Assembly (NCBI RefSeq): GCF_000425385.1
Contig: NZ_AUDI01000001.1
Span: forward strand, 496,001 to 560,000
Direction of reading: 5' to 3'
Length of the DNA: 64,000 nt
From: Pseudoduganella violaceinigra DSM 15887
GTDB lineage: Bacteria; Pseudomonadota; Gammaproteobacteria; Burkholderiales; Burkholderiaceae_D
The first letter of the stretch is position 1, and each line of letters opens with the position of its first letter. Below are positions 18,973-29,270 of the stretch, in pieces. The notes below the pieces were generated by a model that was given only the letters and a program-made list of their open reading frames with translations, had not been told where the DNA came from and ran no database searches. The position numbers and the translations under genes were made by a program.

Positions 18973-19938
18973 CTACAGCCACCCTGCCTTCTTAAAGCGA
19001 CGGTACAGGGAACCGCAAACAACAAGCATCAGGGCCAGGGCGCTGGGATAGCCGAAACGCCAGTCCAGCTCAGGCATATGCTTGAAATTCATGCCCCAGA
19101 TGCCGGCAAAGGCGGTCAACACGGCGAAGATGGCGGCCCAGGCCGCCAGGCGCTTGTTGACCTCGCCCTCTTCCAGCGCCACCATCGACAGGTTGACCTG
19201 GATCGCCGTGCCGATGGTCTCGCGCATGGTATCGAGGGCGGCATTGATGCGCAGCAGATGGTCGTGGACGTCGCGGAAGTATTCCTGGGTATTGCTGCAG
19301 ACGGCCGGGACGCGCCCGCCGTGCAGCTTGCCGATGGCGTCCAGCAGCGGCGCGACGGTGTGGCGCACCGTCATCACCTTGCGTTTCAGTTCGTACAGGC
19401 GCTCGATATTGTCCTGCTGCGAGCCGCGGATGAAGATGCGCTCCTCGATCTTTTCCAGCTCCATCTCCAGCGTATCGACGATGGGGAAATAGCGGTCGAC
19501 CACGGCGTCCATCAGGGCGTACAGCACGAAGCCGGCCCCTTGCTGCAGCAGGTGCGGTTCACGCTCGGCGCGCGCACGCACGCCGAGGAAATCCTGGGTC
19601 GAATTGGAACGGGTCGACAGCACGTAGTTGGGGCCGACGAAGATATCGACCTCGCCCAGATGCAGCTCGCCCTCGCGCAGCTCGAGCATTTTGACGACGA
19701 CGAACAGGGAATCGCCGTACTCCTCGATTTTCGGCCGCTGCTGGCCGCGGCCCGCATCCTCCACCGCCAGTTCGTGCAGGCCGAACTCCTCCTGCATCAC
19801 TTCCAGTTCCTCGCGCGTGGCGTCGCGCAGCGCCACCCAGACAAAGGCGTCCGGACGCGCCACGTATTCGCTGATATCGACCACCGGGATATCAGCCAGC
19901 TTGCGCCCATCCTGGTAGGCGACGCAATTAATCAGCAT
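18973..19938 (-). CDS. corA: Magnesium/cobalt transporter CorA
   Basis: A 321-residue inner-membrane divalent cation channel. A large cytoplasmic domain (residues 1 to about 255) precedes two C-terminal membrane helices, with the signature GMN loop after the first (GIWGMNFKHMPELDW). The C-terminus is basic (YRRFKKAGWL), as usual. The start has GAGGAG 6 nt upstream. It is the first gene of a possible corA/HD-GYP/histidine kinase run; a functional link is not evident. Confidence 0.95.
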   Translation of the reverse strand: MLINCVAYQDGRKLADIPVVDISEYVARPDAFVWVALRDATREELEVMQEEFGLHELAVEDAGRGQQRPKIEEYGDSLFVVVKMLELREGELHLGEVDIFVGPNYVLSTRSNSTQDFLGVRARAEREPHLLQQGAGFVLYALMDAVVDRYFPIVDTLEMELEKIEERIFIRGSQQDNIERLYELKRKVMTVRHTVAPLLDAIGKLHGGRVPAVCSNTQEYFRDVHDHLLRINAALDTMRETIGTAIQVNLSMVALEEGEVNKRLAAWAAIFAVLTAFAGIWGMNFKHMPELDWRFGYPSALALMLVVCGSLYRRFKKAGWL

Positions 19939-19988
19939 GCAGGCTCCTCAAACTTATCCAGCCCGCAGCATACCAAATGTCGGCGGCG

Positions 19989-21485
<1,497 letters not shown>

Positions 21486-21494
21486 TTAGTCCGA

Positions 21495-22586
21495 TCAAGG
21501 CAAAGGCAATAAGATTCTGAAGTCCGTTTGGCCAGGCCTGCTTTCGCATTCGATCACGCCCATATGCTGCTGCACGAAGGTCTGCGCCAGCGTCAGCCCC
21601 AGGCCGCTGCCGCCATCCCGGCCCGACACCAGCGGGTAGAAGATGCGGTCGCGGATCTGGGGCGGGATGCCCGGTCCGTTATCGCTGATATGCAAATCTA
21701 ATGCCAGCTGATAGCGGACCTTCGCCAGCGTCATCTGGCGCGCCACGCGCGTGCGGAAAATGATCTCGGCATCGCCGGCGGCGATGCGCGCCGCCAGCGC
21801 CTGGGCCGCGTTGTGGGCGATGTTCAGCACCGCCTGGATCAGTTGCTCCTTGTCGCCGCGAAATTCCGGCAGGGAGGCGTCGTAGTCGCGCCGGATCGCC
21901 AGCCCGAACGGGAATTCGGCCAGGATCAGGCTGCGCACCCGCTCCAGCACTTCGTGGATATTCACGTCGCCCACGATATGCGGGCGGCGGTGCGGCGCCA
22001 GCAGGCGGTCCACCAGGGTCTGCAGGCGGTCCGCTTCCTTGATGATGACCTGGGTGTATTCGCGCAGCTGGGTCAGGTGCAGCGGCGGCAGCTCCATTTC
22101 CAGCAGCTGGGCCGCGCCGCGGATGCCGCCCAGGGGGTTCTTGATTTCATGCGCCAGGTTGCGGATCAGCTCCTTATTGGCCTGGCTCTGGTCCATCAGG
22201 CGCTCTTCGCGGTCCTGCTTGACCTGCTGTACGATTTCGCGCAGTTCGATCAGCACCGTGCCGTCCGGCTCGTCCAGCGCGCTGGCGATGATGTGCACGT
22301 GCAGGGCGTCGCGCCCGGCGCGCTCCAGCACCAGCTCTTGCCGTACATCGGAGAATTTGTGTTCGCGCGCCTGCGCGATGATGTGTTCCAGTTCCAGCGG
22401 CGCCGCGAACAGGCCGCCCAGCGGCTGGCGCGCCAGGGCTTTCAGCGACGATTCCAGCAGGTTTTCGCCGGCGGCGTTGATATAGACAATATGGCCGCCG
22501 CCATCGACGAGGACGACGGCCGATGCCAGCAGGTCCAGGCCTGCCAGGGCAGCGGGCCGGGAGCTGGCAGGGCTGTCTGGGGTCAT
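21495..22586 (-). CDS. ntrB: Nitrogen regulation sensor kinase/phosphatase NtrB (NR(II))
   Basis: A 363-residue soluble kinase that phosphorylates NtrC under nitrogen limitation and, with PII, dephosphorylates it. PAS domain (about residues 12-115, VVLVDGGGHIVYINAAGENL), H-box LAHEIKNPLGGIRGAAQLLE, and ATPase domain with NIAHNAAQAL, DNGPGIPPQI and GSGLGLTLAQ. Its start overlaps the stop of the DUF4124 gene by ATGA, so translation is coupled. ntrC follows at 9 bp. Confidence 0.96.
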   Translation of the reverse strand: MTPDSPASSRPAALAGLDLLASAVVLVDGGGHIVYINAAGENLLESSLKALARQPLGGLFAAPLELEHIIAQAREHKFSDVRQELVLERAGRDALHVHIIASALDEPDGTVLIELREIVQQVKQDREERLMDQSQANKELIRNLAHEIKNPLGGIRGAAQLLEMELPPLHLTQLREYTQVIIKEADRLQTLVDRLLAPHRRPHIVGDVNIHEVLERVRSLILAEFPFGLAIRRDYDASLPEFRGDKEQLIQAVLNIAHNAAQALAARIAAGDAEIIFRTRVARQMTLAKVRYQLALDLHISDNGPGIPPQIRDRIFYPLVSGRDGGSGLGLTLAQTFVQQHMGVIECESRPGQTDFRILLPLP

Positions 22587-23065
22587 TTTATATTGGCAAG
22601 CTCGCGCTTCAGCGCTTCCACGTTCTGTTCGGTGCGCGCAATGCTGTCCTTCAGGCCAGCCACGCGCTCCTGGTATTTGCTGCCATTGCGTTCGTCGGCA
22701 CGGCGTTCCGGCTCGCCGTTATTGAATTCCTTGCGCAAATCGGCCAGCTTTCGGTTTTCAGTGTTCAATTCATCGGTCAGGATGGCGCGGCGGTCGGCAT
22801 CGCGGGCTTTCTGCTCGGCGCTTTCCACGCGCGGGAAATTGGCCGGCGCCACCGCCGGCGCGGATGGCGTGCCCTTGCGCGCGCCGCCCGGCGCGGGAAT
22901 CGCGGTGCCCGGCAGGTCCAGCGCCTTGCAGTGCGGGCCCTTGCGCGAATCGGTCAATTCCTTTTGGCCTTCGGCGTTGACGCAGAGGTAAATTTGCTGG
23001 GCCTGTGCTGCGCCGCTCATGGCCAGCAGTGCCAGCCCTTGTAGTACGAAAATGCGAGTGTTCAT
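22583..23065 (-). CDS. DUF4124 domain periplasmic protein
   Basis: A 160-residue exported protein. Signal peptide (MNTRIFVLQGLALLAMSGAAQA), a DUF4124-type N-terminal domain with two Cys (QIYLCVNAEGQKELTDS, GPHCKALDLPG), a Pro/Ala linker, and a C-terminal coiled coil (NTENRKLADLRKEF to VEALKRELANIK). Function unknown. The start is set at ATG 23065 because the longer frame runs into the terminator. It sits between glnA and ntrBC and overlaps ntrB by 4 nt, so it is an operon member of the nitrogen system without a known role there. Confidence 0.8.
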   Translation of the reverse strand: MNTRIFVLQGLALLAMSGAAQAQQIYLCVNAEGQKELTDSRKGPHCKALDLPGTAIPAPGGARKGTPSAPAVAPANFPRVESAEQKARDADRRAILTDELNTENRKLADLRKEFNNGEPERRADERNGSKYQERVAGLKDSIARTEQNVEALKRELANIK

Positions 23066-23086
23066 GCCCCGACTATACAACATCCG

Positions 23087-23123
23087 AAAAAAAACGCGAG
23101 GAAAGCAGCCTGCTGACCTCGCG
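23087..23123 (-). terminator. Intrinsic terminator after glnA, inside the glnA-ntrBC gene run
   Basis: CGCGAGG (minus strand, 23117-23123) pairs with CCTCGCG (23095-23101), followed by eight T. It would end most glnA transcripts before the DUF4124-ntrB-ntrC part and keep regulator levels below those of glutamine synthetase. TATAGT follows downstream at about 23072-23077 as a possible -10. Confidence 0.8.
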
Positions 23124-23162
23124 CTTTGTTGACTGCCAGTCAAGACCGGCAAGGCATCCCGA

Positions 23163-24578
23163 TTACAGGGAGTAGTACATGTCGAACTCGACCGGGTGGG
23201 TGGTCTGGCGCATGCGGGTGACTTCGGTCATCTTCAGGTCGATGTAGGCATCGATCATCGAATCGGTGAACACGCCGCCGCGGGTCAGGAACTCACGGTC
23301 TTTGTTCAGGTGGTCCAGGGCTTCTTCCAGCGATGCGCAGACGGTCGGGATCAGTGCATCTTCTTCCGGCGGCAGGTGGTACAGGTCTTTCGACGCGGCT
23401 TCGCCCGGGTGGATCTTGTTCTGCACGCCGTCCAGGCCGGCCATCATCAGTGCGGCGAAGCACAGGTATGGGTTGGCCAGCGGGTCCGGGAAGCGGGTTT
23501 CGATACGGCGGCCTTTTGGATTGGCCACGTGCGGGATACGGATCGAGGCCGAACGGTTGCGTGCCGAGTAAGCCAGCTTCACTGGCGCTTCGTAGCCTGG
23601 CACCAGGCGCTTGTAGGAGTTGGTGCCTGGGTTGGTGATCGCGTTCAGTGCCTTGGCGTGCTTGATGATGCCGCCGATGTAGTACAGGGCGAAGTCGGAC
23701 AGGCCGGCATAGCCGTCGCCGGCGAACAGGTTCTTGCCGTCTTTCCAGATCGACTGGTGCACGTGCATGCCCGAGCCGTTGTCGCCCACCACGGGCTTAG
23801 GCATGAAGGTGGCGGTCTTGCCGTAGGAGTGGGCCACGTTCCACACCACGTATTTCAGGTTCTGGGTCCAGTCGGCGCGCTCGACCAGGGTCGAGAACTT
23901 GGTGCCGATTTCGTTCTGGCCGGCGCCGGCCACTTCGTGGTGGTGCACTTCGACCGGGATGCCCATCGATTCCAGGATCAGGCACATTTCCGAGCGCATG
24001 TCCTGGAAGGAGTCGACTGGCGGCACCGGGAAGTAGCCGCCTTTGACGGTTGGACGGTGGCCGGAGTTGCCGCCATCGATGTCTTTGTCGGTCGACCAGG
24101 ACGCTTCGTCGGAGTCGATCTTGACCATCGCGCCGGACATGTCGATCTTCCACTTCACGGAGTCGAAGATGAAGAATTCCGGCTCTGGGCCGAAGTAGGC
24201 GGTGTCGCCCAGGCCGGAGGATTTCAGGTAGGCTTCAGCGCGCTTGGCGATGGAGCGCGGGTCGCGGTCGTACCCCTTGCCGTCCGACGGTTCGATCACG
24301 TCGCACTGCATGAACAGGGTGGTTTCTTCGAAGAATGGGTCGATATTGGCGGTTGCCGGATCCGGCAGCAGGATCATGTCCGACGCTTCAATGCCTTTCC
24401 AGCCAGCGATGGAGGAGCCGTCGAAGGCGTGGCCCGATTCAAATTTGTCGATGTCGAAATGGGACACAGGCACGGTTACGTGCTGTTCCTTGCCACGGGT
24501 ATCGGCGAAACGGAAGTCCACGAATTTGACTTCGTGCTCTTGTACCATCTTCAGAACGTCTGCGGCGGTCAGTGCCAT
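23163..24578 (-). CDS. glnA: Glutamine synthetase, type I
   Basis: A 471-residue enzyme that makes glutamine from glutamate, ammonia and ATP; a dodecamer in this family. Signature motifs are intact: [34 protein letters not shown] (ammonia/metal site), [16 protein letters not shown] and [11 protein letters not shown]. The adenylylation loop is present as DLYHLPPEE, so control by GlnE-type adenylylation is expected. AGGAG precedes the start. Upstream lie a sigma-54 promoter and four NtrC-type boxes. Confidence 0.98.
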   Translation of the reverse strand: MALTAADVLKMVQEHEVKFVDFRFADTRGKEQHVTVPVSHFDIDKFESGHAFDGSSIAGWKGIEASDMILLPDPATANIDPFFEETTLFMQCDVIEPSDGKGYDRDPRSIAKRAEAYLKSSGLGDTAYFGPEPEFFIFDSVKWKIDMSGAMVKIDSDEASWSTDKDIDGGNSGHRPTVKGGYFPVPPVDSFQDMRSEMCLILESMGIPVEVHHHEVAGAGQNEIGTKFSTLVERADWTQNLKYVVWNVAHSYGKTATFMPKPVVGDNGSGMHVHQSIWKDGKNLFAGDGYAGLSDFALYYIGGIIKHAKALNAITNPGTNSYKRLVPGYEAPVKLAYSARNRSASIRIPHVANPKGRRIETRFPDPLANPYLCFAALMMAGLDGVQNKIHPGEAASKDLYHLPPEEDALIPTVCASLEEALDHLNKDREFLTRGGVFTDSMIDAYIDLKMTEVTRMRQTTHPVEFDMYYSL

Positions 24579-24644
24579 TACATATCTCCTAAGTGAAAAA
24601 ACTGCCGCGACCTCTTGGGTGCGGCCAACGCTGGTGGTACATTA

Positions 24645-24660
24645 AGCAGATATCATGCCA
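24645..24660 (-). promoter_or_regulatory. Sigma-54 promoter of glnA
   Basis: On the minus strand TGGCATGATATCTGCT matches the -24/-12 consensus TGGCACG-N4-TTGCW with GG and GC exactly ten bases apart. Transcription would start near 24634, giving a leader of about 56 nt before the glnA ATG. Confidence 0.75.
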
Positions 24661-24691
24661 GCTAAATCCACCCACCCGACACAAAAAAGAC

Positions 24692-24774
24692 GCACCATGC
24701 GGGTGCGCCTGCCATTTATCGCACCACCATGGTGCGTTTTCGCACCAATTAATGCAAATGCATCGTTGTGGTGC
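24692..24774. promoter_or_regulatory. Cluster of four NtrC-type enhancer boxes
   Basis: Boxes of the form GCACCA-N3-TGGTGC: GCACCATGCGGGTGC (24692-24706), GCACCACCATGGTGC (24721-24735, perfect), GCACCAATTAATGCA (24742-24756, one good half) and GCATCGTTGTGGTGC (24760-24774). Spacing is about 18-29 bp. They lie 32-130 bp upstream of the sigma-54 element, the usual enhancer arrangement. They also lie directly before the divergent rhodanese gene. Confidence 0.75.
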
Positions 24775-24795
24775 AGTCATCATAAAGGAAAAACC

Positions 24796-25257
24796 ATGAG
24801 TTCCCATGCCGAAATCCTCGACCGTGCACGCAAACGCGACACTTCCCTGCCCTATGCCGGTGCAGTGACCCCGCAAGAGGCCTACGCGTTGCTCAACAGC
24901 GACCCGCATGTGCGCCTGGTGGATGTGCGCACGCATGCCGAGCGCGACTGGGTGGGACGGGTGGCGATTCCGGCCGACCAGCACCAGGCGGTGCAGTGGA
25001 ATGTGTATCCGGGCGGCACCCCGAATCCTGATTTCCTGGGCCAGTTGGCCGCTGCCGTACCGGGCAAGGACACGGTGATCGTGTTCCTGTGCCGTTCCGG
25101 CGTGCGCTCGCGCCACGCGGCCAAGGCGGCCACCGAGGCCGGCTACACCCAGTGCTACGACATCCTGGAAGGCTTTGAAGGCGACAAGGACGCCAACGGC
25201 CACCGCAAGACCGTGGGCGGCTGGTGCAAGGCCGGCCTGCCCTGGGCCGGCGCCTGA
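24796..25257 (+). CDS. Rhodanese-like domain protein
   Basis: A 153-residue single-domain sulfurtransferase-like protein. The N-terminal CH2A-type stretch is YALLNSDPHVRLVDVRTHAER and the active-site loop is CRSGVRS with Cys99, so the catalytic Cys is kept. No signal peptide. The start ATG 24796 follows AAGGAA; the longer frame covers the glnA control region. It is divergent from glnA, and the NtrC boxes lie between, the last ending 21 bp before its start. Physiological substrate unknown. Confidence 0.88.
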   Translation: MSSHAEILDRARKRDTSLPYAGAVTPQEAYALLNSDPHVRLVDVRTHAERDWVGRVAIPADQHQAVQWNVYPGGTPNPDFLGQLAAAVPGKDTVIVFLCRSGVRSRHAAKAATEAGYTQCYDILEGFEGDKDANGHRKTVGGWCKAGLPWAGA

Positions 25258-25272
25258 AACGCAGGGCGGGTC

Positions 25273-25307
25273 AGACCATTGGGCCTGACCCGGGTTTACC
25301 GCTGTTA
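25273..25307. repeat. Dispersed palindromic element, copy 1
   Basis: A 35-bp element with GGGCC/GACCC palindromic parts, ending with the stop codon of the following minus-strand TonB receptor gene. It matches 29236-29270 at 27 of 35 positions without gaps. It may act as a transcription-end hairpin; it lacks a T tract. Confidence 0.4.
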
Positions 25308-27767
25308 GAGCGCGTAGTTCAAGCGCGCATACACAAACCGCCCGCTGCGCCCGAACGGCGAATAATTGGAGAACGGCGCATTGCCGGTGCTATTCAGCGC
25401 AGCCGGGAACGGATCGGGATACTGGTCGAACAGGTTCTCCGCCCCCAAGGCCGCCGTCAGGCGCTGGGTGATCTTGTAACGCCCTTCGATATCGACCAGC
25501 GTCTTCGGCGTCATCCAGAAATCATCCGAAGGCGTCGTTCCGGGCGCCAGCACCTTGCCATACCGCGTCGCGCGCAGGGTACCGCTCCACGCACCGAGCG
25601 CATGGTTGACACTGGCCGTGAACTTGGTCTTCGGCGTGCCATGCTCGAACGTCAGCACATTTACCCTGGCGAACAAGGCTGGGGCCGGATTCAGGGCCTG
25701 CAGCTGCGCCGTCACCGGCACCTTGGTCACCTCGGTCTTGGTGTAGTTGCCCGCCAGGGTGAAGTCGAACTTGCCCGCCGCCGCCGCATTCCACGGATAG
25801 CTCGCCACCACATCCACGCCGCGGGTCGTGGTGTCCACCCCGTTGATGAAGAAGCGGGCGCCGACGTCGTCAAAGCCTTGCGACACCAGGTAGCTGCGCA
25901 CATTCGCCTGAATCAGGTTTTCCGACAATACGATACGGTCGCGGATCTTGATCTGGAACGCATCGACCGTCAAGCTGGCCTTGCCCGCCTTGGCCACCGC
26001 ACCCAGCGAGAAGTTGGTCGACTTTTCGGCGTCAAGCGGTTTGGCGCCGAGTGCAATCGCAGCCGGATCGGACGGCTTGAGCGTCATGATGTCGAACGGC
26101 ACCCCGTTAATGAAATTGATCGCCGTCGAAGTAAAGTACTGCTGCTGCGGCGACGGCGCGCGGAAGCCGTTCTGCACCGAACCGCGCAAGGCGAAGTCCG
26201 GCGTGAAGTTGTAGCGTCCCGCCAGCTTGCCCGACCAGTTATTGCCAAAGTCGGTGTAATGCTCGCCGCGCACCGCCGCCGATGCCAGCAGCTTGTCCGT
26301 GATGTTCGCTTCCACGTCGGCGTATGCGGAGTATGCCTTGCGGCTGACGTCGCGCGCATCGCGCGGCTGGAAGCCCGGGAACACCTGCGAGCCCGAGGCG
26401 GTCTTGACACCGCCCAGCAACACGCCGCCGTTGCGCCACGAATCGGGCTCACCGGCATGCAGCGAATATCCCTCGCGGCGCGCTTCGGCGCCGACGGCCA
26501 GGTTCAGCGGGGACGATAATCCCACTTCAAATTGCCGCACGCCGGCAAGGTTGAAAGTCGTCTGGTCGTATTTGAAACCGCCCGCATCGAACACGGTCTT
26601 GGAGGCCGGGCCGAGCGAGCGGTTCAGCGTGTTGGCGATGGTGAAGTCCATCTCATTCTGGCCATACGACACCGAGGCATCCATATCCCATGCACCGGCG
26701 GTCCAGGCGGCGCCTAAGGCGGCGCTGAAATCCGCTACCGAGGGTTCGATGAAGGGCAGGTAGCCATTCGGATAAATCTCGATGGTGTTGGTGTTCTGCT
26801 GGGCGCGGCGGAAGAATCCGGCGCCCTTGCCATCGCGGTCCTGGTAGCTGGTCCAGCCGTACAGTTTGACGCCGCCTTGCAGGTTATAGCCGGCATTGGC
26901 GAAGAAGGTGTTCTGCTTGAGCTCAGGCTCGCCGTACCAGGCGTTGAAGCGGTCAAAGTTCGCCTCGCGCGGATCGAAAGCGCCGTTCACCGTCACGTAT
27001 TGCTGACGCACGTCCCAGCCCGAACGCTCGGTATGGTCCTGGCGCTTGCGCTCCAGCGCGATGGTCAGGAAACCGTCCTCGCCCAGTTCCATGCCTTTCC
27101 ACAGGCTGTAGGTGGCGGTGTTGCCGTCCTTGCGCTTGCGCGAGTCCTGCGTGCCCCACGTGGCGCCGGCCGGCGGCGTACCCGGGTTGAAGCTGTATTC
27201 GGTATCGCGGCGGCCGTAGCTGAAGCTGGCGTCCCCTCCGGTGCGGTCGCTGCGCAGGCGGATATTGACCACGCCTGCAATGGCGTCCGAACCATACTGG
27301 GCGGAGGCGCCATCACGCAACACCTCGATGCTCTTGACGATGCCGGCCGGGATGGCATTCATGTCCACCGACGCCGAGCCGCGGCCGATGGTGCCGTTCA
27401 GGTTCACCAGCGAAGATGAATGGCGGCGCTTGGAATTGACCAGGACCAGGGTCTGGTCGGGCGCCAGGCCGCGCAGCGTGGCCGGGCGGATGGTGTCGGT
27501 GCCGTCGGCCAGGCCGGGGCGCGGGAAATTCAGCGAAGGCAGGGCCACCGACAGCGCCTGGGTGATTTCCGGCACCCCGCTGTTCTTGATGGTGTCGGCG
27601 CTGATGACGTCCACCGGCGCGGTGGTATCGAGCACGGTGCGGTTCGATACGCGCGTGCCGGTCACGACGACGGTGGCGGTGTCGCCGGCGGGCGCTTCCT
27701 GGGCCCAGGCGGCATGTGCGAAAAGTGCCGCGATTGCAATTGCGAGAACCTGTTTTCTTGGTGCCAT
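25305..27767 (-). CDS. TonB-dependent receptor
   Basis: An 820-residue outer-membrane receptor of a different subfamily from modules A and B. Signal peptide (MAPRKQVLAIAIAALFAHAAWA), a TonB-box-like stretch (TATVVVTGTRV), plug (DVISADTIKNSGVPEITQAL, RGLAPDQTLVLVNSKRRHSS, SIEVLRDGASAQYGSDAIAG), barrel and a C-terminal strand FVYARLNYAL. There is no CarboxypepD_reg domain. Ligand unknown; the plug type (NGKRRH-like) is common in receptors annotated for siderophores or plant-derived compounds. Ribosome site AAGGGG. A promoter lies at 27808-27837. Confidence 0.92.
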   Translation of the reverse strand: MAPRKQVLAIAIAALFAHAAWAQEAPAGDTATVVVTGTRVSNRTVLDTTAPVDVISADTIKNSGVPEITQALSVALPSLNFPRPGLADGTDTIRPATLRGLAPDQTLVLVNSKRRHSSSLVNLNGTIGRGSASVDMNAIPAGIVKSIEVLRDGASAQYGSDAIAGVVNIRLRSDRTGGDASFSYGRRDTEYSFNPGTPPAGATWGTQDSRKRKDGNTATYSLWKGMELGEDGFLTIALERKRQDHTERSGWDVRQQYVTVNGAFDPREANFDRFNAWYGEPELKQNTFFANAGYNLQGGVKLYGWTSYQDRDGKGAGFFRRAQQNTNTIEIYPNGYLPFIEPSVADFSAALGAAWTAGAWDMDASVSYGQNEMDFTIANTLNRSLGPASKTVFDAGGFKYDQTTFNLAGVRQFEVGLSSPLNLAVGAEARREGYSLHAGEPDSWRNGGVLLGGVKTASGSQVFPGFQPRDARDVSRKAYSAYADVEANITDKLLASAAVRGEHYTDFGNNWSGKLAGRYNFTPDFALRGSVQNGFRAPSPQQQYFTSTAINFINGVPFDIMTLKPSDPAAIALGAKPLDAEKSTNFSLGAVAKAGKASLTVDAFQIKIRDRIVLSENLIQANVRSYLVSQGFDDVGARFFINGVDTTTRGVDVVASYPWNAAAAGKFDFTLAGNYTKTEVTKVPVTAQLQALNPAPALFARVNVLTFEHGTPKTKFTASVNHALGAWSGTLRATRYGKVLAPGTTPSDDFWMTPKTLVDIEGRYKITQRLTAALGAENLFDQYPDPFPAALNSTGNAPFSNYSPFGRSGRFVYARLNYAL

Positions 27768-27807
27768 AGCTACCCCTTATCGTTAAACCAGTTTCACTCC
27801 CCGGCTT

Positions 27808-27837
27808 ATATTTGAGGTAACAGTAAGGAACTGTCAA
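27808..27837 (-). promoter_or_regulatory. Promoter of the TonB receptor at 25305-27767
   Basis: Minus strand TTGACA (27832-27837), 18-bp spacer, AAATAT (27808-27813). An ACAGT/ACTGT inverted repeat (27821-27834) overlaps the -35 and could be an operator. Confidence 0.5.
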
Positions 27838-27863
27838 TTAGAGGTCTCGCGGACACAACACTT

Positions 27864-29159
27864 TTAAGTGTTTGTACGTAGCCTTTGCCGCACAAACTCG
27901 ATGTGGTTGCGCAGGCCGTAGAACTCATCGGCAAAGGAGAGCGGCACCGTCAGGCGGTTCACGCGCTCTTCGATCTGGTCCAGGCGGTGCAGCAGTTCTT
28001 CCCGCGGCTTGCCTTCATCCACGCCCTGCTCCACCGAACGCAGTTGGCCGTACCAGCGGTAGACGCGCGAGCGGATGCGCCATACATACAGCGGCGGCAC
28101 CACGCGCGACAGGGGCAGCACCAGCGCACCGACCGCCAGCAGCACCACCCACAGGCGGTCGAACAGGTTGGCCAGCCAGAAGCTCATATAACGCTGCAGG
28201 AAAGGCGGCCCGTCCTTGTAGAACTTGGACGCCTCGCGCGCCACCGGAATCTCGGTGTAGCGCGGCGACGGGAACTGGCCTTGCTGCTGGAACCAGCCGG
28301 CGCCGCTATGGATGCCGCTGGCGGCCTGGATGAACAGGTCCACCAGGGCCGGATGCAGGTCTTCCCGCGCCACCAGGGTCGCGGTCGGGGCGATCAGGTG
28401 GTAGTCGCGCGCCGGCAAGTCGCGCCCCAGGTCGACGATCCCGCGCGGCAGCGTGACATGGGTCAGGAACGGCAGACGCCGCGTGTAGGCTTCGGCCTGG
28501 GTGAAGTTGAACAGCTTGATCCCCGGCGTCATCAGCAGCATCTGGATCAGCGGATCGTCGGGCGCGGCGGCGAACACCAGGGCGTCGATGCGACCTTCCA
28601 GCAGTTCCACCGTGGCGGGGGTGTTTTCCAGGTCGCTGGCCTGGATATCGTCGGCGTGCACGCCGTTCACCTGCAGCACCTGGCGGAACAGCCGCGGCAC
28701 GCCGCTGCCTTCCGGGCCGAGGTTGATCTTCTTGCCTTTCAGGTGGGTCAGGCTGGTGACCGCCTTCTTGTCGCGCATGAACAGCCACAGCGGCTCGGTG
28801 AACAGGCTGCCCAGCGAAATCAGGCCGCGCCGCTCGGCTTCGGCTTCGTTGGTGGAGCCGCTTTGCACGAAGGCGATGTCGGTGTCGCCCTTGTTCAGGC
28901 GCTGCAGGTTTTCCTGCGAGCCCTGGCTTTGCTGCAGGGTGACTTGGATGCCGTGCTTGGCCATCGCCTGCGCATAGCGCTTGCCGATGTTTTCGTAGGC
29001 GCTGTTTTCCTGCCCGGTGGAGAGCTTGACCACGTGCGGCGGGGTCGGGTCGATGATCCAGTAGGCCAGCGCGCAGGCGCCGGCGATCAGCAGGATGGTG
29101 GGGGCGAAGGAGACCAGCAGGTCGCGCGGGCTGAATCGGGTGAATTTGATGAGCTTCAT
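27864..29159 (-). CDS. TAXI-family TRAP transporter solute-binding protein, membrane-anchored
   Basis: A 431-residue protein with an N-terminal membrane helix (APTILLIAGACALAYWII), a TAXI-type substrate-binding domain (VVKLSTGQENSAYENIGKRY, LKGKKINLGPEGSG, about residues 45-310), a second membrane helix (LWVVLLAVGALVLPLSRVV) and a cytoplasmic helical tail. Classic TAXI proteins deliver ligands to a DctQM permease, but no permease gene is nearby. Start choice between ATG 29159 and ATG 29168 is open because neither has a strong ribosome site; 29159 fits the family. Confidence 0.85.
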   Translation of the reverse strand: MKLIKFTRFSPRDLLVSFAPTILLIAGACALAYWIIDPTPPHVVKLSTGQENSAYENIGKRYAQAMAKHGIQVTLQQSQGSQENLQRLNKGDTDIAFVQSGSTNEAEAERRGLISLGSLFTEPLWLFMRDKKAVTSLTHLKGKKINLGPEGSGVPRLFRQVLQVNGVHADDIQASDLENTPATVELLEGRIDALVFAAAPDDPLIQMLLMTPGIKLFNFTQAEAYTRRLPFLTHVTLPRGIVDLGRDLPARDYHLIAPTATLVAREDLHPALVDLFIQAASGIHSGAGWFQQQGQFPSPRYTEIPVAREASKFYKDGPPFLQRYMSFWLANLFDRLWVVLLAVGALVLPLSRVVPPLYVWRIRSRVYRWYGQLRSVEQGVDEGKPREELLHRLDQIEERVNRLTVPLSFADEFYGLRNHIEFVRQRLRTNT

Positions 29160-29183
29160 GGGGCGCATTGTAAACCGCTAAGG

Positions 29184-29212
29184 CAGTGTCCGACCCGCTG
29201 GGTCAGACACTG
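29184..29212. repeat. Hairpin-forming intergenic palindrome
   Basis: CAGTGTC pairs with GACACTG around ACCC/GGGT, a strong hairpin in the gap between the PBP and TAXI genes, next to the dispersed element at 29236-29270. It carries no T tract. Confidence 0.4.
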
Positions 29213-29235
29213 GTGTGCGCCCTCCTCCGGCCGCA

Positions 29236-29270
29236 AGACCGTTGGGGCCGGCCCCGGTTGACCGGTTTTA
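29236..29270. repeat. Dispersed palindromic element, copy 2
   Basis: A 35-bp element with GGGGCC/GGCCCC, ending with the stop codon of the PBP gene. It is a relative of 25273-25307. Both copies lie in the same position, at the 3' end of a minus-strand gene. Confidence 0.4.
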
